Of a stretch of 64,000 nucleotides of DNA, positions 52,445-60,270 are shown piece by piece (within the stretch, counting starts at the first letter, position 1; each line of letters begins with the position of its first letter). Source of the DNA: Microtetraspora glauca (GTDB taxonomy: Bacteria > Actinomycetota > Actinomycetes > Streptosporangiales > Streptosporangiaceae); the NCBI GenBank assembly GCA_001570385.1, contig BBYL01000029.1, positions 62,001 to 126,000 of the forward strand, in the 5' to 3' direction. A program made the position numbers and the translations under genes. The notes beneath the pieces were generated by a model. The model did not search any database. It was not told the origin of the DNA and worked only from the letters and a program-made list of their open reading frames with translations.

Positions 52445-53143
52445 ATGAGCGCGAGCCGTACCGCACGTGAACGAGTCAGAGCCGAGCTGATCAGGGAGAT
52501 CACCGACGTCGCCCGCCGTCACCTCGCCGTCGACGGAGCCACGGGCCTGTCCCTGCGCGCCGTGGCACGGGAGATGGGCATGGTCTCCTCCGCGATCTAC
52601 CGCTACTTCCCGAGCCGGGACGACCTGCTCACCGCGCTGATCATCGACGGCTACAACGCACTCGGAGAGGCCGTCGAGAAGGCCGAGGCGACCCGTGCGC
52701 GTGACGACTTCACAGGACGCTGGCTCGCGGTGTGCCGCGCCATACGCGAATGGGCGCTCGCCCACCCGCATGTGTACGCCCTGCTCTACGGGTCGCCGGT
52801 GCCGGGCTACCGCGCCCCGGACGACACCATCGCCCCGGCGGCGCGGGACACCGCCGTGTTCGGCCAGATCATCGGCGACGCCGTCGCGGCCGGGCGCCTG
52901 AACCCGCCCGCCATCCTGCCCGAGCCGCCGGCGATCATCTCCTCCGACGCCGACGCGGTCCGTACGCTCATCCCCGGGGCGTCGGACGACGTGATCAGCC
53001 GGGCGGTCACGGCCTGGACCGGCCTGTACGGCATGGTGAGCTTCGAGCTGTTCGGCCAGTTCAACAACACGATCGAACATCGTGCCGAGTTCTTCGAGCA
53101 CAACATGACCGGCCTCGCCCGCCTCCTGGGCCTCCCCGCCTGA
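52445..53143 (+). CDS. TetR-family regulator
   Basis: 232 residues. DNA-binding part: LIREITDVARRHLAVDGATG, LSLRAVAREMGMVSSAIYRY and FPSRDDLLTALIIDGYNALG. The C-terminal ligand domain has WALAHPHVYALLYGSPVPGY, common in TetR_C_13-like members. It should bind the GAGAGCANTGCTCTC operators and control itself and the yrdB-epimerase pair. Ligand unknown. Its stop at 53143 abuts the AbiEi remnant. Confidence 0.92.
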   Translation: MSASRTARERVRAELIREITDVARRHLAVDGATGLSLRAVAREMGMVSSAIYRYFPSRDDLLTALIIDGYNALGEAVEKAEATRARDDFTGRWLAVCRAIREWALAHPHVYALLYGSPVPGYRAPDDTIAPAARDTAVFGQIIGDAVAAGRLNPPAILPEPPAIISSDADAVRTLIPGASDDVISRAVTAWTGLYGMVSFELFGQFNNTIEHRAEFFEHNMTGLARLLGLPA

Positions 53144-53803
53144 CGCCCCCGATGGGGTCTCGTCACAGCAAGACAGGCAGCGCGCAACGGAGTCACTGCA
53201 GTGGAGCTGACGCGCCTGACGAACGACGGGATTCTTGATCGTGTCGCATTCGGTGTCTATCGCCTGCCCGGCTCCCCTCCCGGTCGGCTCACCGAGCTTC
53301 GCGCGGCATGGCTCCAGCTCGCCCCCGGCTCCGAAGCCGAAGCCCGGGGTATCGACTCGGGCGTCGTCTCCCACGGCAGTGCCGCGCTCGTCCTCGGCGT
53401 GGGCGACTTCACCGGCGAACTCCACGAGTTCACGAGTCCCAAGCGCAAGCGGTCCCGACGTGGCGACGTGACGATCCACACCTCATCCATCGGGCACGAC
53501 GAGATCGTGTGGTGTGATCAGCTCCCGGTGACCGCACCCGCACGTCTGGTCGGCGATCTGCTCGCGGATCGCCACGACGGCCAGCACATCTCGCATGTCG
53601 TGGCGGACATTCTCGATCAGCGGCTCGCCACACGGAAAGACCTGGCTGATGCGGTGACTCCGCATGCCGCCGCGTACGGCGTGATGCCCGCCTTCCTGTA
53701 CGAAACGGAAAGGGGCGGCATCCGTGGGTCGCACGGATGCCGCCCCTCGCGGCAGGGTGGTCGAAGCCTTGTGGGCGAAGACGGAACCAGACGTCTCCGA
53801 TGA
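53144..53803 (+). pseudogene. 5'-truncated AbiEi-type antitoxin (type IV toxin-antitoxin)
   Basis: The frame is open from right after the TetR stop and reads WGLVTARQAARNGVTAVELT then RLTNDGILDRVAFGVYRLPG, which is the AbiEi winged helix, but no start codon exists before its second half (first GTG at 53201). The first ~15 residues are missing. The central part, LRAAWLQLAPGSEAEARGID and SHGSAALVLGVGDFTGELHE, is AbiEi_4-like. The C-terminus reads into a terminator hairpin with non-homologous residues. No AbiEii nucleotidyltransferase toxin gene is adjacent. Either a decayed antitoxin or a shortened protein from GTG 53201 lacking most of the DNA-binding domain. Confidence 0.7.
53711..53747. terminator. 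Strong terminator within the AbiEi remnant tail
   Basis: A 16-bp perfect stem (53711-53726 with 53732-53747) with a 5-base loop GGTCG. It could also stop leuA transcription on the minus strand, 114 bp past its stop codon. Confidence 0.88.
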
Positions 53804-53860
53804 TCATCGAAGGATCGGGGCAGGTCGTGCCCGTTCTCCCACGCGATCAGTACGGGGGTG

Positions 53861-55585
53861 TCAGCGGGAGGCGCGGTTGACGGCGGAGATGATCGCCTTC
53901 AGGGACGCGGTGGTGGTGTTGGCGTCGATGCCGACGCCCCACAGAGTCCGCGGGCCGTTCTCGCCACCGACTTCGCACTCGACGTACGACGCGGCCTTGG
54001 CGTCGGCCCCCGCGCTCATGGCGTGCTCGGTGTAGTCGAGCACCCGTACGTCGATGCCGATGCCGCGCAGCGCGTCACAGAAGGCAGAGATCGGGCCGTT
54101 GCCGACACCCTCGATCTCGCGGATCTGCCCGTCCACGCGCACGTCGGCGTTGATCATGTCCTTGTCGTCCACACCCGAGGACCCGCGGTGGGCCAGCAGG
54201 CCGAGGCGCCCCCACGGCTTGGCCGGGTTCGGCAGGTATTCGTCGGTGAACGCCTCCCACATGGCGGCCGGGGTGACCTCCCCGCCCTCCGCGTCGGTCT
54301 GGGCCTGGACCACGCGGGAGAACTCGATCTGCAGGCGGCGCGGCAGGTCGAGCTGGTGGTCGGCCTTCATGATGTAGGCGACACCGCCCTTGCCCGACTG
54401 GCTGTTGACCCGGATGACCGCCTCGTAGCTGCGGCCGATGTCCTTCGGGTCGATCGGCAGGTACGGCACGGCCCAGGTGAACTCGTCGACCGGGGTGCCC
54501 GCGGCGGCCGCGTCACGCTCCAGGTGCTCCAGCCCCTTCTTGATGGCGTCCTGGTGGGAGCCGGAGAAGGCGGTGTAGACCAGCTCGCCGCCCCACGGGT
54601 GACGGGGGTGGACGGGCAGTTGGTTGCAGTACTCGACGACGCGCCGGATCTCGTCCATGTCCGAGATGTCGACCTCGGGGTCGATGCCCTGGGAGAACAG
54701 GTTCATCGCCAGCGTCACCAGGCACACGTTGCCGGTACGCTCGCCGTTCCCGAACAGGCATCCCTCGATGCGGTCGGCCCCGGCCATGTAGCCCAGCTCG
54801 GCGGCGGCGACGGCGGTGCCGCGGTCGTTGTGGGGGTGCAGCGACAGCACGATCGAGTCGCGGTACGCCAGGTGGCGGTTCACCCACTCGATCTGGTCGG
54901 CGTAGATGTTCGGCGTGGCCATCTCGACCGTGGCCGGCAGATTGACGATCACCTTGCGGTCGGGGGTCGGCTGCCAGACGTCGTTGACGGCGTTGCAGAC
55001 CTCGACGGCGTACTCCAGCTCGGTGCCGGTGAAGGACTCCGGCGAGTACTGGAAGTAGATCTCGGTGCCGTCCATCTCGGCGGCCATCTTCTTGCACAGC
55101 TTGGCGCCCTCGACGGCGATGGCCGTGATGCCGTCCTTCTCCTGACCGAACACGACCCGCCTCTGCAGCGTCGAGGTCGAGTTGTACAGGTGGACGATGG
55201 CCTGCTTGGCGCCGCGCAGCGACTCGAAGGTCCGCTCGATCAGCTCGGGCCGCGCCTGGGTCAGCACCTGGATGACGACGTCCTCGGGAATGCGGTCTTC
55301 CTCGATGATCTGGCGGACGAAGTCGTAGTCGGTCTGGGACGCGGCGGGGAAGCCGACCTCGATCTCCTTGTACCCCATGCGTACCAGCAGCTCGAACATC
55401 TTGAGCTTGCGGTGCGCGTCCATGGGGTCGATCAGGGCCTGGTTGCCGTCGCGCAGGTCGACGGCGCACCATTGCGGCGCCTTATCGATGACCTTGTCCG
55501 GCCAGGTGCGGTCCGCCAGCCGGATCGGCTCGAACGGCGTGTAGCGGTGGTACGGCATGGGGCTGGACTGCTGTTGCGGGTACAT
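53861..55585 (-). CDS. leuA: 2-Isopropylmalate synthase
   Basis: LeuA condenses acetyl-CoA with 2-oxoisovalerate, the first step of leucine synthesis. 574 residues from ATG 55585, just after GAGGAGC (an adjoining ATG at 55588 is equally possible). DLRDGNQALIDPMDAHRKLK and LSLHPHNDRGTAVAAAELGY carry the metal and catalytic residues; the C-terminal LeuA regulatory domain (IREIEGVGNGPISAFCDALR to LKAIISAVNRASR) confers leucine feedback. It is the long actinobacterial LeuA2 type. A leucine leader peptide and attenuator lie upstream. Confidence 0.95.
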   Translation of the reverse strand: MYPQQQSSPMPYHRYTPFEPIRLADRTWPDKVIDKAPQWCAVDLRDGNQALIDPMDAHRKLKMFELLVRMGYKEIEVGFPAASQTDYDFVRQIIEEDRIPEDVVIQVLTQARPELIERTFESLRGAKQAIVHLYNSTSTLQRRVVFGQEKDGITAIAVEGAKLCKKMAAEMDGTEIYFQYSPESFTGTELEYAVEVCNAVNDVWQPTPDRKVIVNLPATVEMATPNIYADQIEWVNRHLAYRDSIVLSLHPHNDRGTAVAAAELGYMAGADRIEGCLFGNGERTGNVCLVTLAMNLFSQGIDPEVDISDMDEIRRVVEYCNQLPVHPRHPWGGELVYTAFSGSHQDAIKKGLEHLERDAAAAGTPVDEFTWAVPYLPIDPKDIGRSYEAVIRVNSQSGKGGVAYIMKADHQLDLPRRLQIEFSRVVQAQTDAEGGEVTPAAMWEAFTDEYLPNPAKPWGRLGLLAHRGSSGVDDKDMINADVRVDGQIREIEGVGNGPISAFCDALRGIGIDVRVLDYTEHAMSAGADAKAASYVECEVGGENGPRTLWGVGIDANTTTASLKAIISAVNRASR

Positions 55586-55697
55586 CATGCTCCTCGTAGG
55601 ACACGCCGGCACGAGCATGGAGAAACGAACATCCCGATCAGGGAGAAGGGCTCGCCACCGGTAAAAGACCTGGGGCGGCCGACGCGCACGGCTGTCT

Positions 55698-55738
55698 CCG
55701 CGGCGAGGGAGCCGGCCTCTTACAGGCCCTCGCCGCGG
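55698..55738 (-). promoter_or_regulatory. leuA attenuator stem
   Basis: A 12-bp perfect stem, CCGCGGCGAGGG at 55698-55709 with CCCTCGCCGCGG at 55727-55738. Its 5' arm overlaps the end of the leader peptide (codons RRGEG), so ribosome stalling on the Leu codons would decide whether it forms. Confidence 0.75.
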
Positions 55739-55764
55739 CGGATAAGAAGAAGCCCGCGCAGCAT
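55720..55764 (-). CDS. leuL: Leucine leader peptide of leuA
   Basis: A 14-codon frame, MLRGLLLIRRGEGL, read ATG 55764 to TAA 55720, 135 bp before leuA. Three consecutive CTT codons, rare in this GC-rich genome, plus an Ile codon make translation sensitive to charged tRNA-Leu. Actinobacterial leuA genes are known to be preceded by such peptides. No strong ribosome site is visible before the ATG, which is a weak point. Confidence 0.75.
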   Translation of the reverse strand: MLRGLLLIRRGEGL

Positions 55765-55852
55765 GTCAAGCACACTAGCAGACGGTGATGAATGAATCGG
55801 ACGCCGCGGGTGGTCACCGCGTAGCCTGAAACCGGGTGAGAGGGGGCTGGGC

Positions 55853-56098
55853 ATGAAGGACGACGAGATCCTCGGCCGCATCGGCGAACTCATCGAGGAG
55901 GAGCACATTCTGCGCAGGAGGCTGGCGGCGGGAGAGGTCACCACGGACGAGGAGCACGAGCGGATCAGGACGCTGGAACAGGGCCTCGACCAGTGCTGGG
56001 ACCTGCTCAGGCGGCGCCGGGCCAGCAGGAACGCCGGGGAGGATCCCGACTTCGCCGTCCCCCGGCCCGTCAGCGAGATCGAGGACTACGAGCAATGA
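55853..56098 (+). CDS. DUF2630 family protein
   Basis: 81 residues. Almost entirely helical and charged: DDEILGRIGELIEEEHILRR, ERIRTLEQGLDQCWDLLRRR, then NAGEDPDFAVPRPVSEIEDY. This matches the short DUF2630 proteins of actinobacteria, which look like coiled-coil dimers of unknown function. Divergent from leuA's leader. Confidence 0.88.
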   Translation: MKDDEILGRIGELIEEEHILRRRLAAGEVTTDEEHERIRTLEQGLDQCWDLLRRRRASRNAGEDPDFAVPRPVSEIEDYEQ

Positions 56099-56240
56099 CC
56101 GCGGTCCCGGGGACGACCGGACCCGTCCGCGGAATCCGGGGAACCCGCGCAATCCGGGACCATTCGTGCCCCTCGGCCCTGGGCGGCCATTCGAGCCCGG
56201 ATAAATCGTTCGCTCACCGGCCGGGCGGTGTTGTTGTCTG

Positions 56241-57242
56241 GTGAACATGCACATCGAGCGCCTCGATCTCGCCGACCCCGGTGACCGCGTCGCCGGTCTG
56301 GTCGCCGGTCTGTACGCGGTGCACGAGGCCCTGGGAGATCCGGGCGCGCCGACGTCGCGGCGCCACTTCGCGTCCAAGCTGGAAGGCGGCTGGTCGGGCG
56401 AGCGCGCGGAGACCTGGGTCGTCGGAGTGGACGGCGAGATCGTCGGCGGCTGCACGGTGTACTACCCCGAAGAGGACAACACCCATGTGGCCAGCCTGCG
56501 ATTTCTCGCCGTCCATCCCGACCGGCGGCGCGATGGGCTGGGCGGGGCGCTGCTCGACCGCGTGATCGACCGGGCACGGGGCGAGGGCCGCCGTCTTCTC
56601 GTCGGCGAGACTGTGGCGTTCGGGCCGGGCGCGGACTTCGCTCGCGCCCGCGGTTTCGCCCCGGCCACGGCGGAGGCGCGCCGGGTCCTCGACCTGCGCG
56701 CGGTCGACTGGGCGTCCTACGAGCTCATGCGGGCCGACGCCGCTCGACACGCGCGGGCGTACTCCCTCGAACGCTGGACCGGACCGGCCGGTGAGGAATT
56801 GCTCGACGACATGGCCCTCCTGATGACGTCCATGAACGACGAGCCGCTGGGCGATCTCGAAATGGATGATCACCGGTGGACCGCGGAGCGGCTCCGCACC
56901 CTCGACCAGGGCGTCGTGAGCTCGGGGCTCACGCCTTACACCATGATCGCCAGGCATGCCGAGAGCGGTGAGCCCGCCGGGTTCACCCGGCTCCTGGTCG
57001 ACACGGACGACGCGCGCGGGTGGGCGCGGCAGATCGACACCGGCGTGATCCGGGCACATCGCGGTCATCGGCTCGGGACGGTGCTCAAGCTGGCCACCGC
57101 CGCCTGGTTCCACGCCTGCGAGCCGGCCGTCGAACGCATCGTCACCTGGAACGCCGACTCCAACGCGCACATGCTGGCGATCAACGAACTGATGGGCTAT
57201 CGGATCCTCGACACCTGGACCGCGTGGCAGCTCCATATCTGA
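56241..57242 (+). CDS. Tandem GNAT acetyltransferase
   Basis: 333 residues from GTG 56241 (ATG 56247 also possible). Two GNAT folds: the first with SLRFLAVHPDRRRDGLGGAL (acetyl-CoA loop) near residue 95, the second with QIDTGVIRAHRGHRLGTVLK near 265 and the C-terminal TWNADSNAHMLAINELMGY. The double-domain form resembles mycothiol synthase (MshD) and related actinobacterial enzymes, but MshD is normally shorter at each end and chromosomally apart, so I leave the substrate open. Confidence 0.82.
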   Translation: MNMHIERLDLADPGDRVAGLVAGLYAVHEALGDPGAPTSRRHFASKLEGGWSGERAETWVVGVDGEIVGGCTVYYPEEDNTHVASLRFLAVHPDRRRDGLGGALLDRVIDRARGEGRRLLVGETVAFGPGADFARARGFAPATAEARRVLDLRAVDWASYELMRADAARHARAYSLERWTGPAGEELLDDMALLMTSMNDEPLGDLEMDDHRWTAERLRTLDQGVVSSGLTPYTMIARHAESGEPAGFTRLLVDTDDARGWARQIDTGVIRAHRGHRLGTVLKLATAAWFHACEPAVERIVTWNADSNAHMLAINELMGYRILDTWTAWQLHI

Positions 57243-57261
57243 ACGCCTGGAAGGTCCCCGT

Positions 57262-59631
57262 TTGACTGGTTATGATCCCGCAGTGGTGTCAAACGGTGGA
57301 AACCACGACGAATCCGCAGCGAACCACGACCTACGCGACGGGGACCCGCGGCAGGCCGGACCGTACACACTGCTGCGCAGACTCGGCCAGGGCGGCATGG
57401 GAACCGTCTACCTCGGCCGCGCACCCGACGGCCGAAACGTCGCCGTCAAACTCATCCACCCCCAGTGGGCCACGGACCCCGACTTCCGCCGCCGCTTCAC
57501 CCGCGAAATCGCCGCGGCCCAACGCGTCGCCCGGTTCTGCACCGCACCCGTCCTCGCCGCCGACGTCGACGGGGACACCGCCTACCTCGTCACCGAGTAC
57601 GTCCCCGGCCCCACACTCCACGAGGCCCTGCGCGCACAGGGCCCGCTGACCGGTTCCAGCCTGGAAACGCTCGCCGTCAGCGTCGCCGTCGCGCTCCAGG
57701 CCATCCACAGCGCCGGCGTGATCCACCGCGATCTCAAGCCCGCCAACGTCCTGCTGTCCCCCCTCGGCCCCAAAGTCATCGACTTCGGCATCGCCCAACT
57801 CGCCGAACCCGGAGCCCCCACCAGCGGCGTCATCGTCGGCACCCCCTCCTTCATGGCGCCCGAACAGGCTCGGGGCGAACGCGTCACCCCCGCCTCCGAC
57901 ATCTTCGCCTGGGGCGCCCTGATCGCCTACGCCGCCTCAGGCCGCGCACCCTTCGGCGACGGCTCCCTCCCCAGCGTCCTGTACCGGATCGTCCACCACG
58001 AACCCGATCTCACCGCACTCGAACCCGCCCTCCACGCCGTCGTCGCCCGCGCTCTCGCCAAGGACCCCGCCCGGCGCCCCACCGCGCAACAGCTCGTCGA
58101 CACCCTCACCGGCCACACCCCCACCGGGGACACGCCGTCGGGTACGGCGGAGCGGCCTTCATCGCCCCCCGCCGAGGCCCTCCCGTCCCCAGGCACCGGA
58201 TCGGCCGTTCCCGTCATGCGCCCCGACCGGTCCGCGTACGCGGAGAGCACTGGGGGCACCGGCCGTACGGATGGAACCGGTGGCGCCCATGGCGCGGGCG
58301 ACGACGGTGGCACCGGTGCCACCGTCGTCGCGAGACGCGGCACCGGAGCCCTCGTGGGCGTGGGAGCGGCGGTCGTCGCGATCGTGACGGCGGGGGTAAT
58401 CATCGCCGTGCGGACCCCGCCGGCCGACGGCGACAAGGGGGCACAGCGGCAGGCGATCTCCACCACGTCTCCGGAGGCGTCCTTGGGAACGCCCGCGACG
58501 GCCGTGAACGACGACACGTCCCCCGACGGCGGCACGGACGGCGAGCCCGGCGACACGTCGAACGGCGCGAACGACGGCACGAAGGCCGGCAACCCGCTGG
58601 GCGCCCGGACCGTACGGTTCTACGCGAGCCCCGACAACGACGCCGCCCGCCAGTCGTCCATCTGGGAGGCGTCCGGGCGGGCCGGGGACGCGGCCGTCAT
58701 GCGGGCGCTCGCCAAGGTTCCGCAGTCCGTGTGGCTGAGCGGCATGTCGGATTCCGAGGCCGCCCGGGTCACCGACGCGGCACTCGACGTGGCGGCGAAG
58801 CAGGACGCGGTTCCGGTGTTCGTCACGGACAGCATCCCGCTGCGGGACTGCCACTCCAGCGGCCTGCGCGACTCCCGGGCGTACTCCTCGTGGATCGGCG
58901 CCATAGCCACCGCCATCGGCGACCGCGCGGCCGTGGTCGTCCTGGAACCCAACAGCCTTTCCAAGGTGCCGGGCACGCCGGGATGCGACCTGGGTGGCGA
59001 CAAGGGCGAGCAGGCGCGCTACGACCAGCTCTCCGAAGCGGTCAAGCGCCTCGGCGCCTTGCCGAGGACCGCGGTCTACCTCGACGGCGGCCAGGAGTAC
59101 TGGCCGTCACTCAAGAACGCCGCGACCCGGCTGATCAGTTCCGGACTGGACAAGGCCGACGGTTACTACCTCAACGCGTCGGGGTTCCAGCCGACGGAGC
59201 AGGTCGAGGCGTACGGCGCCAAGCTCGCCAAGTGCGTGCACGTGATCGCGGCGAGCGGGGCGGGCCGCTGTCTCGACGCCGAGGTCGACGCCGTCGCCGA
59301 CGACACCGCCGGACTGCCCCACTTCGTGATCGACACGAGCCGGAACGGCACGGGCGAATGGGAGCCGCGGGCCGGGACGTACAAGGACCCGCAGACCTGG
59401 TGCAACCCTCCCGGTCGCGGCATGGGCATCCGCCCCACCACCGGGACCGCGAGCCGCCTGGCCGACGCCTATCTGTGGATTCGTGACCCCACGAAATCGA
59501 ACGGGACCTGCACGCGCGGCACCTCCGGCCCCAAGGATCCGGCCTACGGGCTCGTGCCCCCGCCCGGCGGTGCCTTCTGGCCGGTCATCGCCCTCCAGCG
59601 GGCCAAGAACGCGGTCCCGCCCCTACGGTGA
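57262..59631 (+). CDS. Membrane Ser/Thr kinase fused to a GH6-like (pseudo-cellulase) ectodomain
   Basis: 789 residues from TTG 57262 (GGAAGG seven bases upstream; GTGs at 57283/57286 also possible). Residues ~35-290 are a Hanks-type kinase: LGQGGMGTVYLG, AVKLIHPQ (VAIK-type Lys), VIHRDLKPANVLL, KVIDFGIAQLAE, GTPSFMAPEQARG, all active. A linker precedes one membrane helix (about 360-385, TGALVGVGAAVVAIVTAGVI). The outer part, from ~450, is glycoside hydrolase family 6: VRFYASPDNDAARQSSIWEA, FVTDSIPLRDCHSSG (Asp529 kept), VVVLEPNSLSKV where the acid EPD reads EPN (Asn564), IDTSRNGTGEWE, WCNPPGRGMG and WIRDPTKSNGTCT where ExDG reads KSNG (Asn747). So the cellulase fold is present without either canonical catalytic Asp. 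It should bind glucan chains and signal to the cytoplasm. Roles of both domains are inference. Confidence 0.88.
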   Translation: MTGYDPAVVSNGGNHDESAANHDLRDGDPRQAGPYTLLRRLGQGGMGTVYLGRAPDGRNVAVKLIHPQWATDPDFRRRFTREIAAAQRVARFCTAPVLAADVDGDTAYLVTEYVPGPTLHEALRAQGPLTGSSLETLAVSVAVALQAIHSAGVIHRDLKPANVLLSPLGPKVIDFGIAQLAEPGAPTSGVIVGTPSFMAPEQARGERVTPASDIFAWGALIAYAASGRAPFGDGSLPSVLYRIVHHEPDLTALEPALHAVVARALAKDPARRPTAQQLVDTLTGHTPTGDTPSGTAERPSSPPAEALPSPGTGSAVPVMRPDRSAYAESTGGTGRTDGTGGAHGAGDDGGTGATVVARRGTGALVGVGAAVVAIVTAGVIIAVRTPPADGDKGAQRQAISTTSPEASLGTPATAVNDDTSPDGGTDGEPGDTSNGANDGTKAGNPLGARTVRFYASPDNDAARQSSIWEASGRAGDAAVMRALAKVPQSVWLSGMSDSEAARVTDAALDVAAKQDAVPVFVTDSIPLRDCHSSGLRDSRAYSSWIGAIATAIGDRAAVVVLEPNSLSKVPGTPGCDLGGDKGEQARYDQLSEAVKRLGALPRTAVYLDGGQEYWPSLKNAATRLISSGLDKADGYYLNASGFQPTEQVEAYGAKLAKCVHVIAASGAGRCLDAEVDAVADDTAGLPHFVIDTSRNGTGEWEPRAGTYKDPQTWCNPPGRGMGIRPTTGTASRLADAYLWIRDPTKSNGTCTRGTSGPKDPAYGLVPPPGGAFWPVIALQRAKNAVPPLR

Positions 59632-59720
59632 CGATCTCGGGGCGGGTTTCTGGTGTCGCGGTTCTGTCGTGCCCGGCTGCTAAGAATTTCGGCATCACCC
59701 CGGCGATCAAAGGACATCCG

Positions 59721-60113
59721 ATGGCGTTGGTCACTTTCCGCGATGAGACCGCGACCGGCAGGGCTCTGGACGAGTTCGTCCTGCCCGGCCTGCCGGAGCG
59801 GATCTCCGCCCGCGAACTGGTACGGCTGCGCGTGCGAGAGGAGGTCGCCCGGTACAACGCGGCTCCGTCGCACCACTTCCGCGGTCTGGTCAAGCCGAGC
59901 GAGGCCGAGGCCGAGCTGAACGGCTACCGGATGCGCGCCGCCCGCAGGCTCGACTGGGAGCGGCAGGCCGACGCCGCGGAGGCGGCCTTCGCCCGCAACG
60001 GGTTCATCCTGCTGATCGGTGAGCGGCAGATCGACGATCTGGACGTGGAGATCGACCTGACCGCCGACCCGGTGGTGTCCTTCATCAAGCTCGTTCCCCT
60101 GGTCGGAGGCTGA
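59721..60113 (+). CDS. Small conserved protein in the DUF4132 operon
   Basis: 130 residues from ATG 59721, eight bases after AGGA (longer in-frame starts upstream give a non-conserved leader). Mostly helical: RALDEFVLPGLPERISAREL, VREEVARYNAAPSHHFRGLV, LNGYRMRAARRLDWERQADA, then a beta end, LIGERQIDDLDVEIDLT. I do not recognise a named domain. One base separates its stop from the next small gene, and DUF4132 follows, so it is likely a partner of that protein. Confidence 0.7.
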   Translation: MALVTFRDETATGRALDEFVLPGLPERISARELVRLRVREEVARYNAAPSHHFRGLVKPSEAEAELNGYRMRAARRLDWERQADAAEAAFARNGFILLIGERQIDDLDVEIDLTADPVVSFIKLVPLVGG

Positions 60114-60114
60114 G

Positions 60115-60270
60115 GTGGGCGTCAGCGGCCACCGCCTCCGGGTCCTCCTGCCATTCGTCGGCGTCGGCGACGGCGGCAGGTCGCCGATCGAACCGTCCGC
60201 GGCGTTCCTCCTCGCCCACGGCACCGCCGTCATCGCCGCCCCGTCCTTCGCCTGCCGGATCAAGGGGTGA
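60115..60270 (+). CDS. 51-residue protein between the DUF4132 partner and DUF4132
   Basis: GTG 60115 starts one base after the previous stop, and the TGA overlaps the DUF4132 GTG by 4 bp (GTGA). The product (start MGVSGHRLRVLLPFVGVGDG, end AVIAAPSFACRIKG) has a mixed hydrophobic character but no clear membrane helix. No homologue is known to me. The tight coupling on both sides supports a real gene, though it could also simply be a translational bridge. Confidence 0.55.
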   Translation: MGVSGHRLRVLLPFVGVGDGGRSPIEPSAAFLLAHGTAVIAAPSFACRIKG

